This document shows, one piece after another, positions 24,526 through 33,505 of a stretch of 51,257 nt of DNA. The notes under the pieces were generated by a model that was not told the DNA's origin, searched no databases, and saw only the letters and a program-made list of their open reading frames with translations. A program made the translations under genes and the position numbers. Every line of letters starts with the position of its first letter. Position 1 is the first letter of the stretch. The stretch is from UBA1046 sp964624395 (GTDB taxonomy: Bacteria > Bacillota > Clostridia > Saccharofermentanales > DTU023), in the NCBI GenBank assembly GCA_964624395.1, contig CAZUWY010000002.1:1-51257 (forward strand). Direction: 5' to 3'.

Positions 24526-26301
24526 CTATCTCCCTCCAATGTTCAGAGCGGCGAGCTCGTTATTAAGTCGTGCACTAATTGCATTGACAGTATCTTCCAG
24601 CTCGTCCTCCGGCACCATTTTCATCCGCGCCAGCTCCTCCCTGATCGGCATATTCTCAATCTTCTGGTATTCCGCACCTGTATCAAGTGCTTTACCTGCC
24701 TCGTAATACCAGGCCATGATCAGTTCGAGCATATGATGCTGTTTTTGCAAAGAGGTGAAGGTATCGATCGGATCAAAAGAGTTTTGGTGCAAGAAGTCTT
24801 CTCTGAGAGAACGTGCCGCCTCCAGCTTGAGACGATCACCGTCGGAAAGTGCATCATGACCAATAAGACGCACTATCTCCTCCAGCTCCGATTCAGCCTG
24901 CAAAAGACGCATGGCATCCTGGCGCAGATTGCTCCATTTGGCTGTCACATTCTTATTCATCCAGCTGTCCATTTTGTCAGCATAAAGAGAATAGCTGGTC
25001 AGCCAGTTGATTGCTGGGAAATGGCGCTTATAGGCCAGTGCTGAGTCAAGGCTCCAGAAAACTTGAACGATCCTGAGCGTGGACTGGGCCACCGGATCCG
25101 ACAAGTCTCCTCCGGGAGGAGAAACCGCTCCAATCGCGGTAAGAATGCCCAGTCTGTGGTCGCTGCCCAGGCAGCGGACAATGCCGGCTCTTTCATAGAA
25201 ATTGGCCAGCCTTGAGCCCAGATAGGCTGGATAGCCTTCTTCACCCGGCATTTCCTCCAGGCGACCGGACATCTCACGCAGAGCCTCTGCCCATCTTGAA
25301 GTGGAATCCGCCATAACAGACACTGAATAACCCATGTCGCGGAAATATTCAGCAATAGTTATACCGGTGTAAATAGAAGCTTCACGGGCGGCAACAGGCA
25401 TATCTGAGGTGTTGGCGATCAGGATGGTCCTTTTCATCAAAGGCTCCCCCGTGTTGGGATCTTCAAGCTGAGGGAATTCGTTCAGGACATCTGTCATCTC
25501 ATTGCCGCGCTCGCCGCAGCCAATATATACAACCACATCAGCTTCGGCCCATTTGGCCAGCTGATGCTGAATGACAGTTTTACCGCTGCCGAAAGGACCG
25601 GGAACAGCTGCAGTTCCGCCCTTGGCCACGGGGAAGAAAGTATCGACAATACGCTGCCCGGTAATCAAGGGCTCATCCGGAGCCACTTTCTCTTTATAGG
25701 GTCGTCCGATCCTGACAGGCCATTTTTGCATCAGTTGCAGATCGTGAACTTTACCGTCCTTATCCTCCAGCTGACCTATCACGTCAGTGACCGTATAGTT
25801 GCCGCTTCTCAGCTGAATCAGCCTGCCGGCAAGATTAGGCGGTAGCATAATCCGATGCTCCAGCAATTCAGTCTCCTGAACAATGCCCAATATATCGCCG
25901 CCGATCAGGTCGGCTCCCGGCTCAGCCTTGGCCTTAAACTCCCAGACCTTATCTCGGTCCAGGGCATCGGCAAAAGCTCCACGCGTAATATTGCTGCCTT
26001 CGCTTTCGACCAGCTTATCCAAAGGACGCTGGATGCCGTCATAGATGCCGCTGATTAGACCTGGCCCCAATTCAACAGAAAGCGGTGCCCCGCGGGAAAT
26101 CACTTTTTCACCCGGCCCCAGCCCCGCTGTTTCTTCATACACCTGGATTGAAGCTTCATCACCGTGCATTTCAATAATTTCACCCACGAGCCTTTTGTCC
26201 GACACTTCAACAACATCGTACATATCCGCATCGCGCATGCCTTTGGCAACTACCAGAGGCCCTGAAACCTTGATGATTTCACCTCGACTTCTATTCTCCA
26301 T
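24526..26301 (-). CDS. ntpA: V-type ATPase catalytic subunit A
   Basis: ATP-hydrolysing or -synthesising subunit of the V1 head. 591 residues. Walker A GPFGSGKT at 235-242, GCGERGNEMTDVL carrying the catalytic glutamate, SVMADSTSRWAEALRE, and the family-specific non-homologous insertion between about residues 110 and 190. Followed after 2 bases by subunit B. Direction of work (ion pumping or ATP synthesis) is not set by the sequence. In a fermenter with substrate-level ATP from ArcC, ion pumping is the simpler guess. Confidence 0.98.
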   Translation of the reverse strand: MENRSRGEIIKVSGPLVVAKGMRDADMYDVVEVSDKRLVGEIIEMHGDEASIQVYEETAGLGPGEKVISRGAPLSVELGPGLISGIYDGIQRPLDKLVESEGSNITRGAFADALDRDKVWEFKAKAEPGADLIGGDILGIVQETELLEHRIMLPPNLAGRLIQLRSGNYTVTDVIGQLEDKDGKVHDLQLMQKWPVRIGRPYKEKVAPDEPLITGQRIVDTFFPVAKGGTAAVPGPFGSGKTVIQHQLAKWAEADVVVYIGCGERGNEMTDVLNEFPQLEDPNTGEPLMKRTILIANTSDMPVAAREASIYTGITIAEYFRDMGYSVSVMADSTSRWAEALREMSGRLEEMPGEEGYPAYLGSRLANFYERAGIVRCLGSDHRLGILTAIGAVSPPGGDLSDPVAQSTLRIVQVFWSLDSALAYKRHFPAINWLTSYSLYADKMDSWMNKNVTAKWSNLRQDAMRLLQAESELEEIVRLIGHDALSDGDRLKLEAARSLREDFLHQNSFDPIDTFTSLQKQHHMLELIMAWYYEAGKALDTGAEYQKIENMPIREELARMKMVPEDELEDTVNAISARLNNELAALNIGGR

Positions 26302-26321
26302 CGGATCCTCCTAGATCTTTA

Positions 26322-26648
26322 TCACAATTCACTGAGCAGATCGATGCCAGTTGCTTTTCTTACTGATCTGCGCAGTTGTTCTTTACCAATATTTGCCTTC
26401 TCTCTGGCTGAAGGTATCAGTATTATGGCTGGAATTGGAATGTGGCGCTGTTTTTCCAGATAATCCTGTACAGCCGAGTCTTTAGCCTCAGGCTCAGTAA
26501 GAAAAACAATGGCATATTTTTCCTCGGCCATCTGCCTTAGAGCTAAAAGAACCTCTTCCGGTTTGCCAGCTGCTCTAACTGTCATCCCTAAAGCTCTAAA
26601 GCCAATAATACTGTCCAGATCACCTACAACACCAACTTTGCTCATCAT
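26322..26648 (-). CDS. ntpG: V-type ATPase subunit F
   Basis: Small regulatory subunit attached to the D shaft. 108 residues, with the typical start SKVGVVGDLDSIIGFRALGM and Rossmann-like alternation, then EEKYAIVFLTE and PAIILIPS. Starts with two methionine codons. The gene name follows the Enterococcus ntp scheme, where NtpG is subunit F. It abuts subunit C directly (26648/26649) and precedes subunit A by 20 bases. Confidence 0.93.
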   Translation of the reverse strand: MMSKVGVVGDLDSIIGFRALGMTVRAAGKPEEVLLALRQMAEEKYAIVFLTEPEAKDSAVQDYLEKQRHIPIPAIILIPSAREKANIGKEQLRRSVRKATGIDLLSEL

Positions 26649-27674
26649 CTATCTCCATTGCGGGTAACTCTGCCGGCGCAGATTTTGAACTCTGGCAGCC
26701 GGCAAGCGGTTTAAGAGGGCAGACAGAGCAATGCGAATATTTTTCATCTCCATCTGGCGGCCAAAAATATAGGCCAAAGTCACCTCAGGGCCATTGAGGC
26801 TTTTGCCGCCGGCATATATATGCCTGATCAAGATTAAATCTCCGGCACTACTGTATTCTGAAGCCTTTCCCGCCTCACCGTAACTTCTGGCAAAGCCTGC
26901 CAGCTCATGGTAAAAGCTCTTCTTTAAGGCCAATTCGAGTTCTGCTGCCGTCATCTTTTTAAACAAAAACAGCAGCTCGTGGGAGAGCTTTCCTGCCGGC
27001 AAAAGGCTGTCTTCGAATATTTTATCTCCCAGCTTTCTAAGTCTAGAGCGCAGCACGGTTTCCAGATTGATCAAATCTCTTTTAAGGGCCAGCCAAGTAG
27101 AAAACCAGCTGTTCCCGATCTCATCAGCTATAGCGGCTGCTCTTTGGTGCAAGTAGAAGTCTACGGAAAGATCAATTCTAGCAGCATCATAGGCTGTATT
27201 ATATGCGGCTTCCGCCTCTGTTATCATTTCTTTAATCCAGGCGGGCAGACCGTAGAAATCCTCTTCCTCTACGGCTTTATTTAAACGGGCAGGTTCAAGA
27301 GCTGAAGGGGTCTGCATTAAATAGGCGATCTCTTCATATTCTCGAGGTTTTTTTGCTGCCAGTTTTTCCCTAAGCAATGTTTTTAAATTCTGCCCGTCGG
27401 TGAAAGAAAGAATAATATCGCGGTAGCGATCATCCGGTGCCACCTGCTCCAGCAGCAGATCTAGCCTTTTTTGCTCTGCCTGCAGAGCTTTTTCGACACT
27501 ACTCTGCTGGTAACCATATTCTGCCATCACGATGGACATTGAATTTTCATCTTGCGCCTGAAAGAGTCGGTTTTGTCCCTCCAGGCCCATCAAGCCAACT
27601 TCAAGAGAGCGAATCCTACCGGTGGCATAGCGCCAGGATACAGATTTTTTATATTCCTTAGCCAGCCCGCTCAT
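26649..27674 (-). CDS. ntpC: V-type ATPase subunit C (d-type)
   Basis: Funnel-shaped subunit that links the V1 shaft to the membrane rotor ring. 341 residues, wholly helical, with the repeated three-part pattern of the family: RYATGRIRSLE near the start, YRDIILSFTDGQNLKTLLR in the first third, and FGRQMEMKNIRIALSALLN near the end. No membrane segment. Four bases separate it from subunit E. Confidence 0.93.
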   Translation of the reverse strand: MSGLAKEYKKSVSWRYATGRIRSLEVGLMGLEGQNRLFQAQDENSMSIVMAEYGYQQSSVEKALQAEQKRLDLLLEQVAPDDRYRDIILSFTDGQNLKTLLREKLAAKKPREYEEIAYLMQTPSALEPARLNKAVEEEDFYGLPAWIKEMITEAEAAYNTAYDAARIDLSVDFYLHQRAAAIADEIGNSWFSTWLALKRDLINLETVLRSRLRKLGDKIFEDSLLPAGKLSHELLFLFKKMTAAELELALKKSFYHELAGFARSYGEAGKASEYSSAGDLILIRHIYAGGKSLNGPEVTLAYIFGRQMEMKNIRIALSALLNRLPAARVQNLRRQSYPQWR

Positions 27675-27678
27675 CTCT

Positions 27679-28248
27679 TTATTTCTCCTCCAGCAGCTCG
27701 GCCGCAGTTTTTGTCAGTTCATTTAGAGAATTAGCCATGGCCAGGTCATAGGTTAGATTGTCAACAATCTTTCCCGCTTTAATAATCAGGCCACTGCTAA
27801 AATCGCCTATTTCCTTAGAGAGGCTAAAATCGCCCTCAACCTCCGCCAGCAGCCTGGCACCTAAAGATTGATCTGCAAGATTGAGCACAATCTCGCCTTT
27901 ACTTATGCCAACAGCTTTGATCATTTGGGCATAGCGGGGTATTTTAACCTCAGCGGGATCGGCGGCCAGTTTAGCCAGAGCAGCCTCCAGAACTCTCTCA
28001 ATTCTGCCCTGACGTTCAGCCAGAGCTATCTTTCTTCTTTCTGAACGGCGTAAGCTTTCAGCTCTGGCCAGCATTGCTGCAGCATCTTCTTTTGTGCTGA
28101 CCCGGTTCTCCGCCAACAGATTTTGGGCAAATTCCTCGGCATCAGCCAAATGGGCTTTGGCCTTTTGCTCTGCCTCCAAATCTATACGAGCTGCAGTATT
28201 CTCTGCATCTTCGATTATGCGGCTGGTAATTTTATCAAGACCTTCCAT
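27679..28248 (-). CDS. ntpE: V-type ATPase subunit E
   Basis: Peripheral-stalk subunit. 189 residues: an N-terminal coiled coil very rich in Ala, Glu and Lys (about residues 5-110), then the globular alpha/beta C-terminal part with VGISKGEIVLNLADQ and FSSGLIIKAGKIVDNLTYD. The ATG is 12 bases after the subunit K stop. Partner of the short coiled-coil subunit encoded first in the operon. Confidence 0.92.
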   Translation of the reverse strand: MEGLDKITSRIIEDAENTAARIDLEAEQKAKAHLADAEEFAQNLLAENRVSTKEDAAAMLARAESLRRSERRKIALAERQGRIERVLEAALAKLAADPAEVKIPRYAQMIKAVGISKGEIVLNLADQSLGARLLAEVEGDFSLSKEIGDFSSGLIIKAGKIVDNLTYDLAMANSLNELTKTAAELLEEK

Positions 28249-28259
28249 AAGCTAAACCA

Positions 28260-28739
28260 CTAGCCAATATTCAGGACTGCCAGCACCGTTGCCAGAAGAG
28301 CGAGAATTGCATAAGTCTCAACCATGGCTGCAAGGACAATGGCTTTTGCCTGCTGATCCGGCTTTTGGGCTACCAGAGCTATACCAGCCTCAGATACTTT
28401 GCCTTGGTAGACAGCAGAAAAATAACCGACAATGGCGATGGGCATTGCCGCCAGAAGATACAATAGTCCCGTATCCCAGCTTTGATCAAAATTGCCTCCA
28501 AAAAGTCCGGAAGAGCTCATAATCATAAACCAGCTCAAAAGTCCATATATGCCCTGAGTGCCAGGCAGTGCCTGCAGAATCAGCAGTTTACCGAATTTCT
28601 CCGGATCCTCCGTGATTACACCGGCAGCAGCTTCACCTGCACGGCCAACTGCCAGCGATGATCCAACACCGGGTAAAGCCGCAGCCAGTCCGGCTCCTAA
28701 AAGTGTAAGCACCGGTCCAATAAAATCTGCAAATCTCAT
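28260..28739 (-). CDS. ntpK: V-type ATPase rotor subunit K, sodium-binding type
   Basis: Membrane ring subunit of the Vo motor. 159 residues from the ATG giving MRFADFIG, which follows TGGAGGAAGTT; a longer frame (28775) lacks this support. Four membrane helices in two duplicated hairpins. By alignment with the Enterococcus hirae NtpK Na+ site (L61, T64, Q65, Q110, E139), the corresponding residues are present: L58, T61 and Q62 in LPGTQGIYG, Q112 in VYQGKV, and E141 in AAMVETYAILALL. Na+ rather than H+ coupling is therefore inferred. Confidence 0.94.
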   Translation of the reverse strand: MRFADFIGPVLTLLGAGLAAALPGVGSSLAVGRAGEAAAGVITEDPEKFGKLLILQALPGTQGIYGLLSWFMIMSSSGLFGGNFDQSWDTGLLYLLAAMPIAIVGYFSAVYQGKVSEAGIALVAQKPDQQAKAIVLAAMVETYAILALLATVLAVLNIG

Positions 28740-28838
28740 AACTTCCTCCAAAAAATTGATTTTCTGATCCGGCAATTGCCTGAGATCAGCTTTTATTTAT
28801 CCAAATGCGGCCAAGCCACCATGGTTAACATATAATTG

Positions 28839-30824
28839 TCAGGCAGCCTTGCCGTCTTTTTTCTTCTTACCCCTGTCTTCGATGAGATAGTATTTCGTTT
28901 CTCGCTTGAGCGGCTTGAAATACCTACCTCCTCCTTCAAAAAATTTGCCAAACATCTCCACATATTGAAGTCTGCTGGCATGAACATAGGCGGATAGAGC
29001 TGATAGAGCAAGATTTAAGCTATGTCCGACCAAGCCAATTGCTATAAAGAGAATATAGCCGCCTAGGGTCGGTCCCAGCAAAAAGCCCAATTGATTGACC
29101 ACCATAGCAATAACGCTGGTCGCCAGAACCAGGGCTAGAATACGGGTATATGACAGTATGTCGCTAAAATATCCCGTGACGTCATAAAGGGCCAAAATAC
29201 CTTTCAAAATGCGCATGATTGGATTTTTTGCATCTCTGCCACCGAACAAGACGACCACCACAACACCCAGTAAAGCCATATAGACGCCTATCTGTCCGAT
29301 TAGAGCCGAGGCAGATCCAAAGGCATCCATCGAGCCTCCGGCCAAAAAAAGCAGGCCGGTAATTATCAAATACCAGGGAGCCACATCGAGAAGGCCATCT
29401 AAAATTCTGCCCTGCAGTCTGGCATTGCGCATACTGAGGGCCATACCGGCAAAGAGGTGAAAGACACCGAAGATCATGCTAAAGATCATTAATTTCATGG
29501 CGTCATCCATGGGATTAAACCAGAGGGCGGGAAAGTTCAGCCTGCCCTCACTCAGGACTGTCAGCATGTCGCCGAAGAAACCGCCAAAGACAAAGCCCCA
29601 GGCGACTGAGGAAAGGCCACTGATAAACAGCATTTTGGCCATCTTTTGCATATCGCCACTCACCTTGAACTTCCAGAGCAGCAAGGCGCAGATTGCCACC
29701 AGAATCAGGCCGTAACCCACATCAGACAGCATCATGCCAAAAAGAAGCATATAAAAGGAGCCCATAACAAAAGTAGGATCAGACTCATCTGAACGGGGCG
29801 CACCAAACATTGTCAAAATTACTTCAAAAACCTGACTGAATTTATTATTCTTCAGCTTGATCGGATAATTATCTTCTTCTTTGCCCTCTACTATCTGCAT
29901 GGCAAGATCATGTTCAGATTGTAAAACAGTGACCAGATTTTTTACTTCATCGTGGGGGACCCAGCCACTCAGCCAGAAGGTATAAGCTGACTCCTGCAGT
30001 TCAGAGGCGGCATTGTCACGATCCAGCAAAGTCCGGTAATAATCCTCCAGCAGCCAAAAAGAAGATCTGCCTGCGGCGATTTTGGCCAAATCGGCTTCAA
30101 TCTCTTCCAATTCTGCCTCGCGGGCAGCAATTTTTCCTCTGATCTCAGCGATAGTCTGATTGGGTTTTCCCAGGCGGATATGAGCGGGCATGGCATGAAA
30201 GTCTGCCGCCTGCAAAAGAAGACGGATATGCACAGCCTCTTCTTTAAACATAATTGCTGCCGCTAAGATTTTATCTTCCAGCCGGCGCAACTCAACAATT
30301 TCAGTTTCCGGATGATCCTCGTTCAGGCGAAGGTCCAGTTCGGCCCTTTGTTTATCGTCAGAGAAGATACCGTAGACTATCTCAGTACGCTCCGTTTCAG
30401 TTTTGGCCAGATCCAGATCTATATCCTGCCAGGGAGCGATTTGGGCAAAGTCATCCGCCAAAAGGCTGATTTCTTGCTTGAGATTGTTCTCTCTGCTTAA
30501 AAGATCCTCAAAAAGATCCAGTGCTGCCAGAGTCTCCTTTTCTTTACCTTCAGAGAGGTAGAAGTCTTGTTCACTGATATTTTCCTTGCTGCGAAAAAGG
30601 CTTGAGCCTTCTAGCGGGAAGCGACGGCTGATATTTTGTGCGGCAGCGTCAAGGCGCAGGTAATTTTGTTCGATCAGAATACGTTTTTGCGAAGAGATCT
30701 TTTCAGCCTGATCTTCTCTAGACTCAATCTCCAACGTACCAGTGCGCATCAAAGTTGTCAGCACTTCGTCTCGATCGGCGGCCAGACCGACGACCGTAAT
30801 CTTATCCATCTTAGCTATTGCCAA
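28839..30824 (-). CDS. ntpI: V-type ATPase subunit I (a subunit)
   Basis: Stator subunit with the ion half-channels. 661 residues. Residues 1 to about 340 are cytoplasmic and largely coiled coil, binding the peripheral stalks. The rest has about seven or eight membrane helices, including FYMLLFGMMLSDVGYGLIL and the helix SYTRILALVLATSVIAMVVN with its essential arginine. I keep the TTG start because MAIAKMDKITVVGL is the usual family N-terminus; an ATG five codons later (30809) is the alternative. It overlaps the upstream gene by 14 bases. Confidence 0.95.
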   Translation of the reverse strand: MAIAKMDKITVVGLAADRDEVLTTLMRTGTLEIESREDQAEKISSQKRILIEQNYLRLDAAAQNISRRFPLEGSSLFRSKENISEQDFYLSEGKEKETLAALDLFEDLLSRENNLKQEISLLADDFAQIAPWQDIDLDLAKTETERTEIVYGIFSDDKQRAELDLRLNEDHPETEIVELRRLEDKILAAAIMFKEEAVHIRLLLQAADFHAMPAHIRLGKPNQTIAEIRGKIAAREAELEEIEADLAKIAAGRSSFWLLEDYYRTLLDRDNAASELQESAYTFWLSGWVPHDEVKNLVTVLQSEHDLAMQIVEGKEEDNYPIKLKNNKFSQVFEVILTMFGAPRSDESDPTFVMGSFYMLLFGMMLSDVGYGLILVAICALLLWKFKVSGDMQKMAKMLFISGLSSVAWGFVFGGFFGDMLTVLSEGRLNFPALWFNPMDDAMKLMIFSMIFGVFHLFAGMALSMRNARLQGRILDGLLDVAPWYLIITGLLFLAGGSMDAFGSASALIGQIGVYMALLGVVVVVLFGGRDAKNPIMRILKGILALYDVTGYFSDILSYTRILALVLATSVIAMVVNQLGFLLGPTLGGYILFIAIGLVGHSLNLALSALSAYVHASRLQYVEMFGKFFEGGGRYFKPLKRETKYYLIEDRGKKKKDGKAA

Positions 30825-31131
30825 CGAGACTCACGATCCTTTCTGCCAAAATTTCCACTATTTCATCTTCCTTGTCTGCTTCCAGAGCCACCGGTTCTGC
30901 ATGGCGCTCCTTCTCCAGTTCAAGCAAAAGATCCCGATAGTGAGCCTCGGCCTTGGACAATTCCTTATGCCTCTCCCCGCCGGCATTAGCTCTGGCCTGG
31001 TCAATAATCTCATCCGCTTTGAAGATTGCGTCGTTTTGAGTCTTTGCAGCTTTAGCTTCTGCCTCGGCAAGAATAGCTTTTGCCTTCGCTTCAGCTTGTT
31101 TGATTAAATCCAGAAACTGTTCCGAAGCCAC
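30811..31131 (-). CDS. ntpF: V-type ATPase peripheral-stalk subunit G/H
   Basis: Short coiled-coil subunit that pairs with subunit E in the peripheral stalks. About 106 residues, extremely rich in Ala, Glu and Lys (AEAKAKAILAEAEAKAA). I prefer the GTG start at 31131 because GGGAGG stands 7 bases before it. An ATG at 31146, whose own codons contain that GGGAGG, lacks a ribosome binding site. First gene of the V-ATPase operon. Assignment rests on length, composition and its place before subunit I. Confidence 0.82.
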   Translation of the reverse strand: MASEQFLDLIKQAEAKAKAILAEAEAKAAKTQNDAIFKADEIIDQARANAGGERHKELSKAEAHYRDLLLELEKERHAEPVALEADKEDEIVEILAERIVSLVGNS

Positions 31132-31197
31132 CTCTTTGCCTCCCATTTCGTCATCACATATTCATTTCTATAAATAAACTACAGACAATACTCAAGA

Positions 31198-31226
31198 TAC
31201 CATATATATATGATCTGTATACGGTA
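31198..31226. promoter_or_regulatory. Inverted repeat upstream of the V-ATPase operon
   Basis: Nine-base arms with one G-T pair (31198-31206 and 31218-31226, 11-base AT-rich loop) in the 95-base gap between the acyltransferase stop and the ATPase operon. On the minus strand a promoter-like TTGAGT and TATAGA pair (17-base spacer) follows it. The repeat could be a weak terminator for the acyltransferase or an operator for the ATPase genes. Confidence 0.35.
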
Positions 31227-31240
31227 TTCTATCACAATAT

Positions 31241-32455
31241 TTATAAATTCATCATGACCCAATCGTGGACAATAATCGGTCCTGAAGTTTGATCGGGGTA
31301 AAAATCCCAGACACCCTCACTGCTAAACTGGCGAAAATCACTGCCGTAATGGGCAAAAATGCCGTCTTTCTGGCCTGCACGGGGAAAGATGAGCCGCTTT
31401 TTTCCCTCAGAGTCATCATTACTAATAAAGGTTAAATCTTCAGCACTGAGATCAACCTGGCCAGCCAGCAGAAGGGGGGCAGGATTATTTTTCGCCAGCA
31501 TTTTAGCGGGAAAAGACAAAGTATAATTTGGATCCTGTTTAAAGAGGGCTGCAAGCTCTTCTTGCTGCCAGGAATGCCATTGGTCAGGTCTGGGAAAAAA
31601 GGGCTTTGCTCCAGTTGGTTCGAAAAAACCGTCCAGACCCAGTCTTATCTCCCAGGAGCAATAGCGGCAGTAAAGATTTCTGCCCCCACTCTCCATCGCC
31701 TGCATCCTTTTGCAGCTAGGGCAGTGGTGAAGAATATTTTGCAAGCCGTCCGCAGGCCTTGTGGTCAGATACTTCCCCGGCTTTTTCCTCGTCAGCTGGA
31801 AATCGTAGTCTGAAATCTGCAAGGCCTCCTTGATATGAGCATGTATCTCATCGAGCTCCATGAATTTGACTTCATCCGCCCTCAGAAGAATTCTACTGCT
31901 CACATAAACCCGGCCGGGCCTAAACAGGCCGGTAGCCCAGCGGGGCCAGGCCAAATAGCTGCCATGGCATTCCACAATGGCAACAGCGGCCTCAGACTTC
32001 TTTACCAGCCGGGAAAAGAGAGGATCGAGCCTTCCAGCTCGCCCATTGATTGAACGCTGCCCCTCTGGATAAATGAATACTCTTCTGCCCTCATTTAAAA
32101 CGCGAAAAAAACTGCGCACAGTTTTGACATCAGGATAAAATTGTTTTTTAGGAATTAATCTCAGTTTATTTAATATCCAGTTGGTCTTTTTATTGAAAAC
32201 GAAATCTCCGGCGACAAAATGCATTCTTTTTCTGCCCGCTCCAACCAGGGCAAAAAGCACATCCAGATAGCTCCCGTGATTGCCGATAAAAATCAGGGGA
32301 CCCTGATGTTTTTTCAAAGTTTTAGATCTCTCATAGCGGGCAAAAAAGAACAATTTTGACAAAGACCAGGCCAGCAGCCAAACAAAAGCATAAAGCAAGA
32401 GATTTGGCGCCTTAATGGCTTCATTGGCAGATGCATTTTTCTTATTACTAGCCAT
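31241..32455 (-). CDS. PlsC-like acyltransferase with C-terminal zinc ribbon
   Basis: Glycerolipid acyltransferase family protein, probably acylating lysophosphatidate at the membrane. 404 residues, well above the usual 200-260. N-terminal hydrophobic segment (LLLYAFVWLLAWSL, about 19-32). Catalytic HX4D motif NHGSYLD (H60, D65), and YPEGQRS (129-135), the equivalent of the FPEGTRS motif. After about residue 235 comes an extra part with a CxxC-x14-CxxC zinc ribbon (C245, C248, C263, C266) and a further 130 residues I do not recognise. Divergent from the zinc-ribbon membrane protein gene, with a 96-base shared upstream region. RBS AGGAT. The acyltransferase part is clear; the role of the extension is unknown. 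Confidence 0.85.
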   Translation of the reverse strand: MASNKKNASANEAIKAPNLLLYAFVWLLAWSLSKLFFFARYERSKTLKKHQGPLIFIGNHGSYLDVLFALVGAGRKRMHFVAGDFVFNKKTNWILNKLRLIPKKQFYPDVKTVRSFFRVLNEGRRVFIYPEGQRSINGRAGRLDPLFSRLVKKSEAAVAIVECHGSYLAWPRWATGLFRPGRVYVSSRILLRADEVKFMELDEIHAHIKEALQISDYDFQLTRKKPGKYLTTRPADGLQNILHHCPSCKRMQAMESGGRNLYCRYCSWEIRLGLDGFFEPTGAKPFFPRPDQWHSWQQEELAALFKQDPNYTLSFPAKMLAKNNPAPLLLAGQVDLSAEDLTFISNDDSEGKKRLIFPRAGQKDGIFAHYGSDFRQFSSEGVWDFYPDQTSGPIIVHDWVMMNL

Positions 32456-32551
32456 AATTTATCCTGACGAGCTTATCCTAACCAATATTCGCAATCTTGT
32501 CACAATTAATTCTTAAATACCCGCTAATATATCTGAAAAAGAGGCATATAG

Positions 32552-33505
32552 ATGGCAAGATACTGCTTTTATTGTGGCAAAGAGTTAAATGATGGTGAAA
32601 AATGCCGCTGCCGGGACCATTTTTATCAATCCGGAGCAGATTCTGCTGAGCCCAAAAAGCAAGATTGGCCCAACGGCCAAGAGGGGGAAGATAAAGGTTC
32701 AGCTCCAGAAAATGATAATTCTTCCCAGCAGGAAAAAGCCAGCGAAAGTCAAGCCAAAACAGACAGCAAGAAAGACTATAATCCTTTCAAGCGCCCTTTT
32801 TGCTACGGGCGCCATCCTTCCTTTAAGGCTAGATCCCTGAGCAAAAGCTTAATATACAGTTTGAGAGATCTTGGTTCCTGGGTTAGAGAGCCCGCTGACA
32901 TGATCAAAAAAAAGGCGCTAGCACCAGCTCAAAGTAAACTGCCTTTGCTTTCAATTGCGCTCAATATTTTTCTTTTAACAATCTGGTTTCTTGTCTTCTT
33001 TTATAATATCCCCCTGCAGCTGCAAACTTTGAATCTTCAGACTGCTCCTTTGCAAATAAGCAGTCTCATCATTCCCTCCTTGCTGCTGGCGGTATTCTTT
33101 TTTTTACTGGCAGCTTTCTTCGTCTGGCTGCCGCTGAAAATAACAGAGCGGCTCCGCATCAGCTATCTGGATATTCTGAAAACGGGCCGCTCCGCCTATA
33201 TTTATCTGACTTTATTCATTTTGCTGGCTGCCAGCATTGTCTCAGTCTCTTTGCTCACCGGCATTGCTGCAATTGCCGCCGGCTTTACTTTCGCCGCCTA
33301 TGTTCATATCCGCAGTCTTTGCCATATCTACAATATTAGCGGCAATAATCAAATTCGACTGATGGTTTTTTCAATCATCCTGCTGGCGGCGCTTTTCTTT
33401 TTCGCTGACCGCCTGCTGCCCTTATTGATTCAGATCGAAACTAAGGCCTTGCCCGGTGGCGGCAGTACTATCCGCCTTGCCAAAGCAGCAAGCGACATCC
33501 TTTAA
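32552..33505 (+). CDS. Zinc-ribbon membrane protein of unknown function
   Basis: I do not recognise a named family. 317 residues in three parts. First, an N-terminal zinc ribbon (CFYCGKELNDGEKCRC, residues 5-20). Second, a polar, Gln/Ser/Lys/Glu-rich linker to about residue 75, followed by a basic stretch. Third, a hydrophobic part with about five membrane helices starting near LPLLSIALNIFLLTIWFLVF. RBS AGAGG. It is divergent from the acyltransferase, which also carries a zinc ribbon, and convergent with clpC, whose stop codon overlaps its own by 4 bases. A regulatory or sensor role is possible, but nothing in the sequence shows one. Confidence 0.8.
   Translation: MARYCFYCGKELNDGEKCRCRDHFYQSGADSAEPKKQDWPNGQEGEDKGSAPENDNSSQQEKASESQAKTDSKKDYNPFKRPFCYGRHPSFKARSLSKSLIYSLRDLGSWVREPADMIKKKALAPAQSKLPLLSIALNIFLLTIWFLVFFYNIPLQLQTLNLQTAPLQISSLIIPSLLLAVFFFLLAAFFVWLPLKITERLRISYLDILKTGRSAYIYLTLFILLAASIVSVSLLTGIAAIAAGFTFAAYVHIRSLCHIYNISGNNQIRLMVFSIILLAALFFFADRLLPLLIQIETKALPGGGSTIRLAKAASDIL

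Noticed and set aside
30809..30824. ATG at 30809 as start of V-ATPase subunit I
   Set aside because: The TTG start at 30824 restores the usual MAI-K-M N-terminus of the family; the ATG is the internal methionine of that motif.
33502..33505. Overlap of the zinc-ribbon gene and clpC as a sign of a broken gene
   Set aside because: The overlap is only 4 bases of two convergent stop codons. Both proteins are full length, as with the abutting GDPD and mfd stops.
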